DNA of 64,000 bases from Haematococcus lacustris (taxonomy: Eukaryota; Chlorophyta; Chlorophyceae; Chlamydomonadales; Haematococcaceae), in the NCBI GenBank assembly GCA_030144725.1, contig JASKMD010000008.1:17078863-17142862 (forward strand), written 5' to 3'. This document shows, one piece after another, positions 1-12,199 of the stretch (position 1 is its first letter; every line of letters begins with the position of its first letter). A program made the position numbers and the translations under genes. The notes below the pieces were generated by a model, which was given only the letters and a program-made list of their open reading frames with translations, did not search any database and had not been told where the DNA came from.

Positions 1-91
1 GCCCCGCCCCGCCCCGCCCCGCCCCGCCCCGCCCCGCCCCGCCCCCGCCCCGCCCCGCCCCGCCCCCGCCCCGCCCCGCCCCGCCCCCGCC
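1..91. repeat. (GCCCC)n pentamer array, left-truncated by window
   Basis: Tandem GCCCC units, with a few units one C longer, run from the first base to about position 91. The same pentamer forms the arrays at 21193-21567 (opposite orientation) and 31472-34367. A TG-rich stretch (TGTGG, TTGTGTTGACTTGG) follows to about 190. Confidence 0.95.
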
Positions 92-239
92 CAGTGTGGT
101 GTGGTGTGGTGTGGTGTGATGTTGATTTGTGTCGACTTGGTGTTGTGTTGACTTGGTGTTGTGGTCACTTGGTGTTGTGGTGTGGTGTTGTGTGATAGAT
201 GACTAGTGTTGACTTGTGCAGGCGACTTGTGCCCCGTTG

Positions 240-345
240 TAGAGGGTCGGTAGGACCCTGCAGAGGGTCGGTAGGACCCTGCACAGGGTCTGTAGGACCC
301 TGCACAAGGTCAGTATTGGTAGGACCCTGTAGAGGGTCGGCATGT
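240..345. repeat. Short tandem repeat, about 21-bp unit
   Basis: About four imperfect copies of a unit built around AGGGTCGGTAGGACCCTGCA. Each unit has AGGGTC facing GACCCT and is therefore partly self-complementary. No gene is seen around it. Confidence 0.8.
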
Positions 346-454
346 CCGTATATCGCGGTTCTGAGTGTCATTAAAGGTTGTCTAAGGATAACCCTCTTAA
401 GTCTCACAATGTCGGCTGAAGAAAATGAGCCAGTGACGAGAAAAAGGGGCTGTA

Positions 455-530
455 ATTCCTGTGTAATTACATGTAATTACATGTAATTACATGTGATTTA
501 CATGTAATTACACTGCGTAAGTCAGTAAGT
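455..530. repeat. ATTACATGTA microsatellite
   Basis: A run of TAATTACATG units in otherwise GC-rich DNA. From here to about 1305 I see no supportable gene; the short open frames have no recognisable family. Confidence 0.75.
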
Positions 531-1305
531 AACTTTGTAATTCTGTAATGCCGCATCACTGTTCCTGGTGCTGGCAGCTGCCATTCCACGGGCGGCCAAA
601 TTGGAGGCTGCTTCGTATCACAATCCGGCTACTCCTTGCCGTCGCCAAGTCTGAACAACCCGCGCGGCTCAAACTTGGGGTCAGCGTCAGTCATTGACTC
701 AGGAGTCCCCAACATGGGGTTGGTAATCTTCATGCAAGTTCTCGCTACATAGTGCACCGATTTCGGTAGCGTTTGTTGCATTGGCACCTGCGAATTACTC
801 CGCATCTACTGGCAAGCGGCGAGTTAATCCTTGCATCGGAGCCCATGCCGGCGCAAGCGAGCGCGGACACACCTCAGCTGCTCACTATCGGTTGTTCTAG
901 TGGTATGTAACGGCATCAGTGATGGAGCTGCGCCTGCTATCGAGCCAGAAGTACAATCTAAATTCAGCCCGCCAGGCTTGCTCCGCGAGCCTTTCATTGC
1001 TGCAGGCGGTGTCGGAAGACCGTCGTGGGGCCAGTGATGACTGGACATTGCATCAAACGCGCAGGGTTATGTGGGAGGTGCGCTCCTCTCTCACGCCAGT
1101 CACACAGAAAAGTACCTCCTTGCACAAATCGGCATGTTGTAAGCTGACCACTGTGACTTTTTAGAATATCGAGTCATTAAACTGTTCGTAACTCTACGAC
1201 ACAGCTGCTGGAAAAGAAAGCACGGCAGTTCATCAATCAGGCCCGCCGTAATTAACTTTGGCGTGACCCGACTCTGCCTTGCAGAGTTGACTAGCATACT
1301 CCGAC

Positions 1306-1856
1306 CGCCTGGACCCTGCCCCCTCGCACCCCCTTGCAGCCCCACCACCTCCCAGCCCCCGCAGAAGCCTGCCAGCCCCTCCCACCCCCTCCCAGCCCCC
1401 TCACTGCCCCGCCACCCCCTCCCACCCCTTCCCACCCCTTCCCAGCCCCTCCCACCCCCCACCCACCCCCTCCCACCTCCTCCCAGCCTCCCCACCCCCC
1501 ACCCACCCCCTCCCACCTCCTCCCAGCCCTTCCCACCCCCCCCTAAGCCCCTCACTGCCCCGCACTGCCCTGCCCTGCCCCCCTAAGCCTGCCCTGCCCC
1601 CCTCACTGCCCCCCTCACTGCCCCCCTCACTGCCCCCCTCACTGCCCCCCTCACTGCCCTGCCCCCCTAAGCCCCTCACTGCCCCGCACTTGGCCCTCAC
1701 TGCCCCCCAGCTCACTGCCCCCCTCACTGCCCCCCTCACTGCCCCCCTCACTGCACTGCCCCCCTCACTGCCCCCCTCACTGCCCCCCTCACTGCCCCTC
1801 ACTGCCCCCCCTCACTGCCCTGCCCCCCTAAGCCCCTCACTGCCCCGCACTTGGCC
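1306..1856. repeat. C-rich minisatellite (CCCCTCACTGCC-like units)
   Basis: Polypyrimidine-biased tandem sequence. The first part is irregular CCCCTCCCA motifs; from about 1600 it becomes a regular 12-bp CCCCTCACTGCC unit. Open frames here on both strands (Pro-rich or Gly-rich) are products of the repeat. Confidence 0.9.
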
Positions 1857-1929
1857 CTAGCAAGTCATTGCAAGACGCAAACCCATGGGTCGGCATGGGT
1901 GGCAGCGTGCTCATCTTGCAGCACTTGTA

Positions 1930-2462
1930 AAGTCACCTGACCTGCCCCCCCCTCCTGCTGCACCCCCCTGGCAGCAGCAGACAGCTGGTGCTGGTGCTGC
2001 CCCTGGGCTGCCCACCCCTCCAGCTGAGCAGCAGGGGGTCAGGGCGGAGCTGGACACCAGCTCGACACGCAAGCGGAGGGCGGGCGGGAGGGACCGGACC
2101 CAACAAGTCGAGCAAGGTAACGTAGCAATGGCCTACACACCTTGTGTGGCCTTACAGAGTGGCCAGGTAGTAGGTACTACTCACGAAGCGGTCAAGCAAT
2201 GCACCAGCGTTGTATACTTCCGAGCATGGGTGGAGGGGCGTCGTTACATCGGTTTTGCGTGCCATGTGCATTGTTTTGACTGCGGCGACTGTCCCTGACT
2301 GTTTGCAGAGGCTACTGGGCCACGTCGGTCGCGGCAGTCGGTCGCGGCGAGGCCCGCATGACCAAAACTGGCATGGATTTGAATGTCAAGATTCGAGCCG
2401 CCATAGCACTCAGCACAGTGCACAGTATTTAATGTTACAAGCTGCACCGCATAGCTGACAGA
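1930..2462 (+). mobile_element. 3'-end fragment of the degenerate transposon at 29638-35338
   Basis: This segment matches the reverse complement of 29638 to about 30100. Both encode a Pro/Ala-rich stretch (TPPAEQQ, STRKRRAGGRD), then a conserved segment beginning MAYTPCV and containing AWVEGRRYIG and a Cys/His cluster ending FDCGDC. Similarity continues past the stop codon and ends in both copies at GCATAGCTGACAG, which marks a shared right end. I do not recognise the protein family. The Cys-rich end could be a small zinc-binding motif, which is inference. Confidence 0.7.
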
Positions 2463-3253
2463 GTCCTCTATCCAGGGATGTGCGAAACCTAAATAGAAAC
2501 CACGTGGCTGAGACGCGGCGTCGTTTTGATTACCAGGGGTCGGTTTCCTATCATTTCCAGCCATTTTTTGAATGTTGGGGACACCTGACATTGACACCAC
2601 AAATCGGATGGTCGGTCCCAGCGGTTCTGCTGCGCAAATTCTTTGCATGAAACAGCCTCTGCTCCCAACATATAGATGAAGAGCAGCTCTAACCCAACCT
2701 TGCCATAGGTCAAAATCTGCCACGTCTCAGGCGTGCTTGATCACTCCATTGCATGACAATGCTTCATGGAATGGCCACCCATGCGCACCCCTCACATATG
2801 CAGACTGTTGCTGACGTCATCACTGCCTGTGCTAGTGGCCTGCAGCTACTGCTTCATGCACTGATAGGTATGCAGCCCTCACCCTCGTCTGCCCCCACCT
2901 CCGCTGTTGGGGACCCCTCCGCTGCCACCCTCTGTTCAGCCTTCTGCTGTTGAGCCCTCTGATGTTCAGCCCTCTGCTGTTTGCCCTCCTCACAATCTGT
3001 GCGCAGCAGCCATACGAGGCTGGCTGGGCTGGCTGGCTGGTGGCTTGCCTGTGCCCCAAACACAGCGACAGCCCTCTGCGTTTAGTGTCTCTCTGCCTCA
3101 CCCTCTGCCCTCACCGCCCTCACCCTCACCACCCTCACCTTCACCACCCTCACTGCCTCAGCATGAGCCTGGCCCCATCCCTACCTTGTCCTTGTGCCTT
3201 GTCCTGTACCTCACCTCTCACCGAGGTCACCTGAGGTCCCTGTGTGGTTTTGC
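2463..3253. other. Intergenic, no gene seen; holds one arm of an inverted repeat
   Basis: No coding region can be supported. Positions 2736-2787 match the reverse complement of 9989-10041. The segment 2880-3200 is pyrimidine-rich with irregular CCCTC and CACCCTCA repeats. Confidence 0.6.
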
Positions 3254-6200
3254 CTAGGTAGGCAGGGCAATAGGAGGGAGGTGGTAGGGGTCGAACCCGG
3301 GGTCTCTGCTCTGCTCCTTAGCCCAGTGTCCAGGGCTCAGCATTGCCCGCACTTGCGCTAGCCACATCATGGCGCTCAGCAAGCTGACTTGCAGCTCGAT
3401 GCGCACCATGTCCCACTTTGCTCGCATCCGTGTGAACAGCAGACCTGGGCAACAGGCAGGGCAGGCACCCAGCCTGACAGGGCCAGCCTGATGAGGCCAA
3501 GCCAATGCGCAACACAGTGCGCAGTGACCCCTGCAGAGGAGCATGAAGAAGCTGAGCTCCATGGCTGGCTTGCGACCCTCGCTTGCAGCTTCCATCCACC
3601 CCCTACCCCTGACCTCCTCCCCTAACCTCTGACACCCTGCCCCCACCCTCACCCCAGTCCCACCCCTCGAGACCTACCACCAGCCCTCCTCCCCAGCCCT
3701 CCTCCCCACCCCAGCTTTCGCCCCTGTGTTTGTGTCACAGCTAGGTGGTGCCAAGTGGCCCAGCAGCGTGCCGCTGACTCACTGACTGCGGGTGCGGGCC
3801 GCGTGTTCCACTGCTCTGATCTGACTGCCTTGGTGCTGACTAACAGTCAACAGTGCTGCGAGCTGAGCTGCGTCACAAAGCTGACCCGAACCCGCAGCCC
3901 CGCAGCGACTCACTGATCGCGGGTGCGTGGCGTGCCTCAGCGTCGCGTATGCGCTGCGCCACTAGGGCTCGAGTGCATTCCCTGGCTGTCACCACAAAGT
4001 TGTTCACTGGCTGACCCTGCAGGGTCAAGGAGCCTAGCACTGCCAGTCATCACTTGGCTGCAGGGCTGGCTGGGACAGCAACAACAACAGTCAGAAGTCA
4101 TGGTGATACATTCGCTGCACTCTTCAAAATGTCAGCCTTGGCGGTTCTCCAACATGGAACCTCCTCCTCCTTACCCCACTCATATAATCCATTTTACCCC
4201 CCATCCCCTTCCCCCTCCAGCCCCGCCCCACCCTACCCTGCTCCGCCCCGCATCCCCCCTGCCCAAGTCCTACCCCACGCCCCGCCTTCTCACCAGCACT
4301 CTGTCCACGGACCTCAGGCAGTCATTGGTCTTCAGCAGCAGCAGCAGCTCATGCGGCATGCGCACGAGCATGTGGCTGATCTCGCTGGCATACTTTTGAG
4401 CATAGTGCTGCACCATGGCTCGGTTCTCAGCTGAGCTGGGCACCACCAGGCGGTCCAGGTTGGAGTTCTCCACAAGCTGCAACAGGCAGAGCAGGTCAGC
4501 TGGAGTGCAGGCACTGACACTGACACTGCCTGACCCCTGCCTGACCCCTGCCTGCCCCCTACCTGGCCCCTACCTGACCCCTGCTTGACCCCTGCCTGAC
4601 CCCTGCTTGACGCTGATAGGCAAGAGCCAGATGATGTTGCAATGCGACCTCAGGAGCTGCAAGGCACCAGCAATGCCTAGACCCTGCCCATGACCCCATC
4701 ACCTCGACTTCCACCCCTCACCTGGTCCCAGGGCCGCTGGGTCAGCATGCCCGCAAACAGCGGAACCATCTCTGCAGGCATGTCCAGTACAGGCAAGCAG
4801 GCAGGGTCAAAACAGGCAGGCAGGCCAATGGGAAGGCACATGGGCAGGCGGGTAGGCAAGCGGCAGGCGGATAGGCGGGCGGGTGGGGCGGGCGGGTAGG
4901 CAAGCGGGCGGACTGACAGGCAGGCAGGCAACCCGCTTCCGACTTCCAGCATGACTCGCGAAGGACCGGAAGTAGTCGCGCACCTCCTGCGCCCATAGCC
5001 TCGCTGCTGCGCCTGATACCCTCCTTGTCCGCGAACACCAGCGACCGCCACAACTCGGCGTAACGCAGCCGGAACGCATCATCAATGCGATGGTATAGTC
5101 CTGCGTAGATGCTCGAAGCGGTGGTCAGTGCGGGTCACACACATTACTCACCAATAAAAGCGCCACTCCAGCTTCACACCCATGCCGCCCGACCTCGACA
5201 CGTTGACCCACCATGATCAAGCAAAATGAGCTGCATCCGGCCGTCCTGCGGTTCAGCAAGTTCACCCAGGATCATGATGGTCATCTATGTATACATATGT
5301 TATCATGGTGGTCATCTATGTGGTGAGTAGCTGTGAAGGGGACCAAACCCCGGCCAGAGCTTGAGAGCAAGCAGGCAGGTGTTGAGACAGGGTGAGCCGT
5401 CACACACACCTCACACACTCTTCTCACCTGTTTGCGCACCATCATGTTGGCCACATGCGGATCCGCATGCAGGTCACCATGCACAAAAATCATTTGGTTG
5501 AATGTGTCTGCACTGGCCACATCAGGGCGGGGCAACACAGACAAAATGAGATGACATTGCTGACCCCTGTACAACCCTCTGCCATTCTCCCTCCCTCTCC
5601 CTTCGCCCCACCTTGCCCCCTTTTCTTGCTAAAACAATGCCCCCGATTTCATGCTCAAACAATTGGTGATGCAATCTGGTGATGAGTTAATCTGGTGAAA
5701 ATACCAAGGCGTATCACTACGGTATTTGTACAAAGAGAAAAGCTGACCAGCACACAGCTGCTGCCTTCCAGCCCCCGCACCTGCGATGAGGCGTGAGAGG
5801 GCAGCGGGGGAGATGCCTGCGCGCCGCAGAGCCGCTGGGTCAGAGACCGCCATGCCCTCCACAAACTCCATGGTCAGCACCCTGGTTGAGCACTTGTCCT
5901 GGAACACCTGGGGGATGTACACCCTGGGGCAGGGGGCAGGGGGGCGGGGCGTCAGGGTGCTGGTAAAGCAGCAGGCCAGCAGGGGCAGGAGGGGCAGGGG
6001 GGCCGGGGGTCAGGGGGCCAGGGGGCTGGTGAAGCAGCAGGCCAGCAGGCCAACAGGGGCAGGAGGGGCTCGAGGGGCGGGAGGCAAGGCGGTCCTGGTG
6101 CCAAGTCAGTGCACAGACAGCAAGGCAAAGCACAGTGAGCATCGACAGTGCAGGGGGCAACATGTGGCTAGCTAAGGGTATGTGTGACTCTCACACACCA

Positions 6201-9200
6201 GGGGTGTGACCTTGACGCCCCTTAGGTGACAGACCAAAAAAGGACAGGACAGCCCCCCCTCAGGCGGCAGAAGAGTAGCCCTGGACCTTGTGTCCTACTG
6301 ACCTGCTCTGACTAAGGTGGTGCTGATCTCGCCCACATGGTGCCCTGAGCTGAGCAAGCAAGGGGTCAACCAGCTGCCTCACCCCCACAGCCCCATGCCC
6401 CTTGGTTGGTGAGTGGGTGCGGCACCAAGGGGGCCATGGCCATGGTGAGGTGTAGGGGGCTGGGTGTCAAGCAGCACCTGCCCGCTAGGTGTGACTACAA
6501 CACAAGGGTGTGACCTTGACGCCCCGCAGGCCACGATAGACACGGCAGGACCTCCTCCCCAGCCCTCCTCCCCACCCCAGCTTTTGCCCCTGTGTTTGTG
6601 TCACAGCTAGGTGGTGCCAAGAGGCCCAGCAGCGTGCCCGCTGACTCACTGATTGCGGGTGCGGGCCGCGTGTTCCACTGATCTGATCTGACTGCCTTGG
6701 TGCTGACTAACAGTCAACAGTGCTGCGAGCTGAGCTACGTCACAAAGCTGACCTGATCCTGCAGCCCCATGCCCCAGCACCTGCCCGCCAGGCGAGACTT
6801 GGGTCCGTTCAGCAGCGCCCGGCAGCGGTTTGCGTTTGCCACCTCATGGTGGAAGTCCAGCTCAGCCGGCAGGTATGTCTTGATCTCGTCCACCAGCCAC
6901 TGATAGTCAAAGTCCTGCGCTATGATAACAGTGATGCACACACCAACTGGGCAATGATAAGAGTGATGCACACACCAACTGCTCAGCAACAGCAACACAC
7001 AACCGCTGCACCTACCCCGTCCCACATCATGGTCAGGTACACCTTGGTGCCGCCCCCACATACCCACACCTCACTCCCAACCTCACCTCACTCCATGCAG
7101 CCCACCCGCAACTGCTTGTTGCCAATGGCCCCATAATGCCAGGCTGAACCAACATAGGCGTTCACCATAGGCCTGCTTCCTCTCCCCAGCACTTAGCTTT
7201 CTGCCCTCCCCTTTTGCCCTCGCCCTCGCCCTCCCCCTGACCCCTCACCCCAGAACTCACCCCTTCTCTTGCGCCCTTGGCCACCTGCACTCCTCCCCTC
7301 CTCCTCCCCTGCCACCAGCACCCCCTCCCGCCCACACACCGGGAAGATGTAGCGGACAGCCTTGACCAGGGCCTCCACCGTGGCCATGTCTGCTGTGCTG
7401 CTCTCCAGCAGCCCTGCGTGCTGCACCTTCACCGCCAGCTTGCGCCCCTGGTGGTCTTCAGCAACATGCACCTGCAGCCAGAGGGGCAGGGGTGGAGGGG
7501 TAGGGTAGGCAGGGTAGGCAAGAGAAGGGGCCGTGGATGCGGGCCTGGCAGTCAAGGTCATGGCATGGCAGGGTGCTGGCTTTCCCCCTCCCCTCCCCCT
7601 CCCCCTCCCCCTCCCCCTCCCCCTCCCCCTCCCCCTCCCCCTCCCCCTCCCCTCCCCCTCCCCTCCCCCTCCCCTCCCCCTCCCCCTCCCCCTCCCCCTC
7701 CCCCTCCCCCTCCCCCTCCCCCTCCCCCTCCCCCTCCCCCTCCCCCTCCCCCTCCCCCTCCCCCTCCCCTCCCCCTCCCCCTCCCCCTCCCCCTCCCCCT
7801 CCCCCTCCCCCTCCCCCTCCCCCTCCCCCTCCCCCTCCCCCTCCCCCTCCCCCTCCCCCTCCCCCTCCCCCTCCCCCTCCCCCTCCCCCTCCCCCTCCCC
7901 CTCCCCCTCCCCCTCCCCCTCCCCCTCCCCCTCCCCCTCCCCCTCCCCCTCCCCCTCCCCCTCCCCCTCCCCCTCCCCCTCCCCCTCCCCCCCCCCTCCC
8001 CTCCCCCTCCCCCTCCCCCTCCCCCTCCCCCTCCCCCTCCCCCTCCCCCTCCCAGCCTCCCCCACCTGAGCTAACGAGGCGCTGGCCACTGGCACAGGGT
8101 TGAAGTAGCGAAACAGGGTCTCAGGCGCAGCACCCAGGTCCTGGATGATGATGCGGCGCACCTGCAGCCCCAGGTCACCCCTTCAAATCCCGGGCAGCGC
8201 AGCACCAGTGGGAGCCCTAGGCCCAGCAGCCCCTAGCTGCAGGCTCTGGACTCGCCCTGGCGGCTGGACCTGGCCCAGCTGAGGCGCGGTGGGGAGGAGG
8301 CTGGGGGCTGGCTGCAGGGCAGAAGGGCTTCCTGAGGCTGGCCATCCCTGGGGACAGCGCCACGCCTGAGCTGGGCAGTGGGCTTGGCCAGCCCAGTGGT
8401 GCCAGTTTGCCAGAGGTGTTCCAGTGCCACAACCAGGGCGTGTGTGCGTGTTCCAGCTCCAGGGTGGCAGTCGCACCCCTTCAGGTTGCACGCATGCCCC
8501 TGCCCCTCCACTGGCTTGCCTCAAGGCATTGCTTGCATGCCTTTGCTGCAGCTTGCCGCTAGCTGACGCCCCTCACTCCCCCTCACTCTCTGGACTGGTC
8601 ATGCATGACATACTGATCCTGGCGTCCTGTGGGTCAATCCTGTGACTGATCCTACGACTGATCCTAACACTGATCCTGGCATCCCACAGGTTTGCACAGT
8701 GCACACCAGCCCCCAGCCCCAACCAAGGCCTGGCATCACAGCAGCAGCCGTCTCAGCCAGCTGCTGTCACAGCTGACAGCTGGTGCGGCAACCCCACAGG
8801 TGGTGATGGGAGAGGGCGGCAGCAGGCCTTGAGGTGGCATGGGGTGGAAGGTTGGCAGCTGGAAATTGCTACCTACTGTCAGTGGCAGCAGGCAGAGTGG
8901 CAGTAGGCTGAGTGGCAGCAGGCCTTGAGGTGGCTCACATCAGAGTAAGGGGTCACGGGGCAGCGGTCCAGCAGGTGGTTGCGCATGGTCACCACGTACT
9001 GCTCAGGTAACAGGTGATCCTGCATGGCATGGAGCGCCACACGCATCAGCAGCTGGCAGGGGCCAGCGCAAGCAGCTCAGCTGCCGGTCTACGCCACTAG
9101 CTGCCCTGAGACCCCATTCCCTTTCCAGCTGCCTAACCACCCCAACCACCCCAACCACCTCAACTGCCCCAGTTTGTGTCCTGTGCCCGAGCCTGCTGTG

Positions 9201-10434
9201 CCGCCGAGCCTGCTCACCAGCTGTCCAATGTGCTGACCCAGCTTGGTGTACACGCCGCCGTTGGCAAAGCACAGCTGCAGCAGCCGCTCAGCGCCTCTCT
9301 GGTGGCAGTCCTCTAGGGCCTGGGCCCTCGCCTCCCCCTCAAGCCTGCCCAGGGACAGCTTGTAGTCTGCAGGGCGCCCAGCCCAGGCCAGGCCAGACTG
9401 ATCAGCTGCAAAACTCCCTTTGCAAAGCTCACCGTTGCCTAGACAGGCGCAGCGGCTTGCATGGCTCGCATGGCTTGCATGGCTTGCATGAACAGGCTTT
9501 AAGGGCTGGCTTTGCAAGTGGCGTAGAGGTACACCTACCGGCTACAATGGACGCGGCGGTGTACACGTCACGGGCCAGGCGGGTGGGCACCAGGTACAGC
9601 ATGCGCACGTCATTGCTGTTGGCGATCCAAGCTGACAACCTGGGCGGGTGGAGGAGGGAGCGAGGCGGTCGTGACACCCATGGCCAGCAGGGCATGGAGT
9701 GAGCAGTGGCTGTGGGCTAACCCAGTGAAGCTGTGTGGCTGTGGGTCACAGCCCTGTGAGTCAGCGTCCGCCGCACTGGGTAGATGGGCCGGCAAACCTT
9801 CACTATAATGTGCGTTGCTGCAGGGTTTGGGTTGGGATTAGGGTTGGGGTTAGGGGCTACCCTAACCCTCACCAACCCTACAATGCATGACATTGCAAAT
9901 CTGGCTGCAACCCTTGCGGCCAGGTTGTCGGGTACCTGCTTTGAGTCATCAGTCTACAGTCCAGACTAAGTGACTGGGTATTCACAGCTGCGCATGGGGT
10001 GGCCATTCCATGAAGCATTGTCATGCAATGGAGTGATCAAGTACGCCTGGCGCTGAAGCTTCCCTGGAAGGAAAAGGCCCTAAGGGCAGGCTGGTTGCTG
10101 AGTACATACCAGCTTCAATGCGCTAGAAGGCTGCTGCTGCGTGGGCTACGACACTCTGCTGGCTCGTGAGGGTCGTGGCCAGTGGTGGCACATGATGTTT
10201 CATAGAGCACAGGGCACAGGTACAGGCACAGTGTCCAGTCACAGGCACTCACAGTAGCCCGCTTGCACCAAGCACGTATCTTCCTGCGACGATGGATCTC
10301 GAGACGGCGGGAACAGCGGATGCCACATTGAGATGTCGATAGCTCTGCGCTGCATTCACTTTACATAGTGACTGCTGCGGCGGTACGAGGTGGGTCGCAT
10401 ACTTTTGAGCAACGCCCCGCAGAGCCCGCAGCAT
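3254..10434 (-). CDS. ADCK1: ABC1/ADCK1-like atypical kinase, multi-exon
   Basis: UbiB/ABC1-family atypical kinase, closest in arrangement to ADCK1, a mitochondrial protein in animals. Exons in order (minus strand): N-terminus at 10434-10253 with a basic presequence-like start ([15 protein letters not shown]); 9640-9537; the KxGQ-type exon [15 protein letters not shown] near 9250; LLPEQY near 9000; SASLAQV near 8080; the lysine strand LAVKVQH near 7435; [15 protein letters not shown] near 6890; MEFVEGM near 5870; the catalytic HADPHVAN near 5460; LILLDHG near 5215 (DFG equivalent); [13 protein letters not shown] near 5040; [13 protein letters not shown] near 4750; ISHMLVRMP and LLLLKTND near 4350; last exon near 3450-3254. 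Domain order and C-terminal motifs follow human ADCK1. Exon edges are approximate. The stop at 3254 lies in DNA that may be repeat-derived, so the last residues are uncertain. Introns hold the repeats listed separately. Confidence 0.88.
3685..3901. repeat. 217-bp dispersed repeat, copy 1 (ADCK1 intron)
   Basis: Nearly identical to 6551-6768 in the same orientation. It contains CCAGCAGCGTGCC, GCGGGTGCGGGCCGCG and CTGACTAACAGTCAACAG. It lies between ADCK1 exons. No coding potential is recognised. Confidence 0.9.
6551..6768. repeat. 217-bp dispersed repeat, copy 2 (ADCK1 intron)
   Basis: Direct copy of 3685-3901 with scattered substitutions. It ends next to the ADCK1 exon around 6780-6920. The intron sequence before it (6180-6540) carries two copies of TGTGACCTTGACGCCCC. 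Confidence 0.9.
7582..8053. repeat. (CCCCTC)n hexamer array in ADCK1 intron
   Basis: About 470 bp of CCCCTC units with occasional phase slips. It lies between the ADCK1 exon encoding SLAQV (near 8080) and the exon encoding the catalytic lysine (near 7435). Long Pro-rich or Glu/Gly-rich open frames here are artefacts of the repeat. Confidence 0.97.
9826..9885. repeat. Interstitial telomere-like motif, head to head
   Basis: Degenerate TTAGGG and TTGGGG units run into a short CCCTAACCC tract. The join GGTTAGGGGCTACCCTAACC is a near-palindrome. It lies in ADCK1 intron 1. Confidence 0.75.
9989..10041. repeat. 53-bp arm of a long-range inverted repeat
   Basis: Reverse complement of 2736-2787 with one extra G. 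The two arms bracket most of the ADCK1 gene. This arm is within ADCK1 intron 1. Confidence 0.85.
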
Positions 10435-10639
10435 CGCACTGCACCGAATGGTGGCTATGTGCTGCGCAAATGAGCTAATGAGTCACATCCCGACGGTTGG
10501 AAACATTCAAGTTGAGGCTTGCGGGCTCACGGCGAATGAGGGCGAGGTTTGACCCACCCATAGGTTGCTGGGTATGTGAGAAGGCTTAATATGGAAGGAA
10601 TGTACATAACAAAGGTTGCTGTTAGCCCGTAGACTACTG

Positions 10640-12199
10640 TCAGCCGACAAAAGCAAGTTCGACGTCACGGATGCAATCAAGTGATGAAATTGACTCTTGT
10701 AAGCCTTCAGGCGGCGTGCATGGAGCCCATGCCGTCCCGGCTTCTTCATCCCGCCCAGCACCTTGCCATGTAAAACATGCGGCCTCAAGATCCTGGTTTG
10801 CTGTGCTCAGCTTCCAACGATGCGCGGCGCGTATGTCTGCCGCAAAGTGTGAGGGCTCGTGAAGCGGCGAAGTTGAGACGGCTTGCACGAGCTCGTCATC
10901 ATCAAGCTGCAATAACCTCTCCTCTGCCATGACCGCCCAAGATGTGAGCTGGATATTCGCACGGGGCAGGAGAATGTAGCCGGGGTGGGAGTGTACCGCA
11001 ATGGAACGGGCACGCGGTGATGCGGTAGCAAACCTGCGAGGCAGCTGTGGCCCGCGGTCTACGAAAGGGGCGGGGCGCGCCAGGCCTGACTGGCAGGCCA
11101 GGGCCACGTCCCGGGTACGGGGTGCGCCCCGCGCATCCGTGTTGGCCGGTCCGAAACAGGCCAGACGGAGCGTGATGGGCTGGCGGGTGTGGTGGTGGAG
11201 TGCGGTGAGCAAGGTGTGGTATGTGGCCAAGCTAATGCCACTGTCCTCCGTGTAGCTGCCCACAAGGTACAGTTCAGGCTGCAGCAACAACAGCAGTAGC
11301 AACATCAGCAACACAAATGTGTCGGTGGCAGTGAGAGCAACAACAGCAGGATTGAGCTCATCATTGTCCATCACTCAGCCACCCTGATTTGCACCCCTCT
11401 TGACCCTTGTGTTAACCCTCACACATAAAGTATGAGTGTGTAGATCAGATATTAATTGATCAAACAATCAAGGAAGCAAGAGGCAAGCAAGCAAGCGAGA
11501 AATAGAGGAAGAAGAAATAGACATAGCCACAGCCGCCGTCCATGCATGGGCCAAGAATAAGCAGGAGGCTCGCTGGTGAGGGCAGGCTATGCCAGCCACG
11601 CGGTGCCCAACTACCTTAGTGAAGCTTTGCAGACATGCTAGTAGCTGGGAGGGCGGGCTACAGCATGTGATGTTGTCATGGTGGGCAATGAAGGCCCGCT
11701 GGGTGACCGGGCAGCGCAGGGCCATGAGCATGCAGGTGGTAGCGTCCATGGAGCCGATGACGATGTCTGCATGCTGGAAGCTGACGCACCCCTGCTCCCC
11801 TTGCAACACACCTGCACAGCCACGGCTTGCATGGGTGGCATCACAATGGCTCATCGCACCATGACTAGCACCATTCTCCTGGCATGGCATAGCTGCTTAG
11901 CCTTGCATGCTTGAGACCCAACAGGCCATGCACTCACAGAAAACAAGGAGTACCATGCGGGAGGGTGCAGTGTACCATGCGCATGGTACTCCTTATCACC
12001 TGTGTGTTTGTGTAGTGGCTAGCTGGACGTATGTGTTCGTTGCCAGCAGACACCAGCATCAATGGACAGCAGTGGCCAACTCACACAAGCTGCGCTGTGT
12101 CGCTGGCACTGGATCCCGGCTGGAGTCCAGGAAAGCTTTGCAGGCAGCAGCCAGGTCAACATCTTCCTCAATGGCAGCCACCAGGTCATCCCCCCTGTG
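10640..12199 (-). CDS. NTAN1: Protein N-terminal asparagine amidohydrolase (NTAN1)
   Basis: Deamidates N-terminal Asn to Asp, feeding proteins into the Arg/N-degron pathway. Exons seen: about 12199-12080 (GDDLVAAIEEDVDLAAACKA, ending PATQRSL before a GT donor); about 11815-11605 with the catalytic motif IGSMDATTC (the Cys is the family nucleophile) followed by HHDN; and about 11280-10640 beginning PELYLVGSYTEDSG, with FVDRGPQLPRRFAT and the C-terminal signature STSPLHEPSHFAADIRAAHRW. The exon order and these motifs match the animal enzyme along its length. The initiating exon was not identified; it should lie upstream of 12199, toward 12430. The stop is about 200 bp from the ADCK1 start, in tandem orientation. 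Confidence 0.9.

Noticed and set aside
3254..3330. Possible tRNA-derived SINE (GGTTCGACCCC resembles a Pol III B box on the minus strand)
   Set aside because: No convincing A box at the right spacing and no second copy in the window.
7193..8161. Gly/Arg/Glu-repeat and Pro-rich frames
   Set aside because: Translation of the (CCCCTC)n intron array of ADCK1.
8183..8524. Minus-strand frame of 113 codons
   Set aside because: Lies in an ADCK1 intron, composition follows local GC skew, and no homology was recognised.
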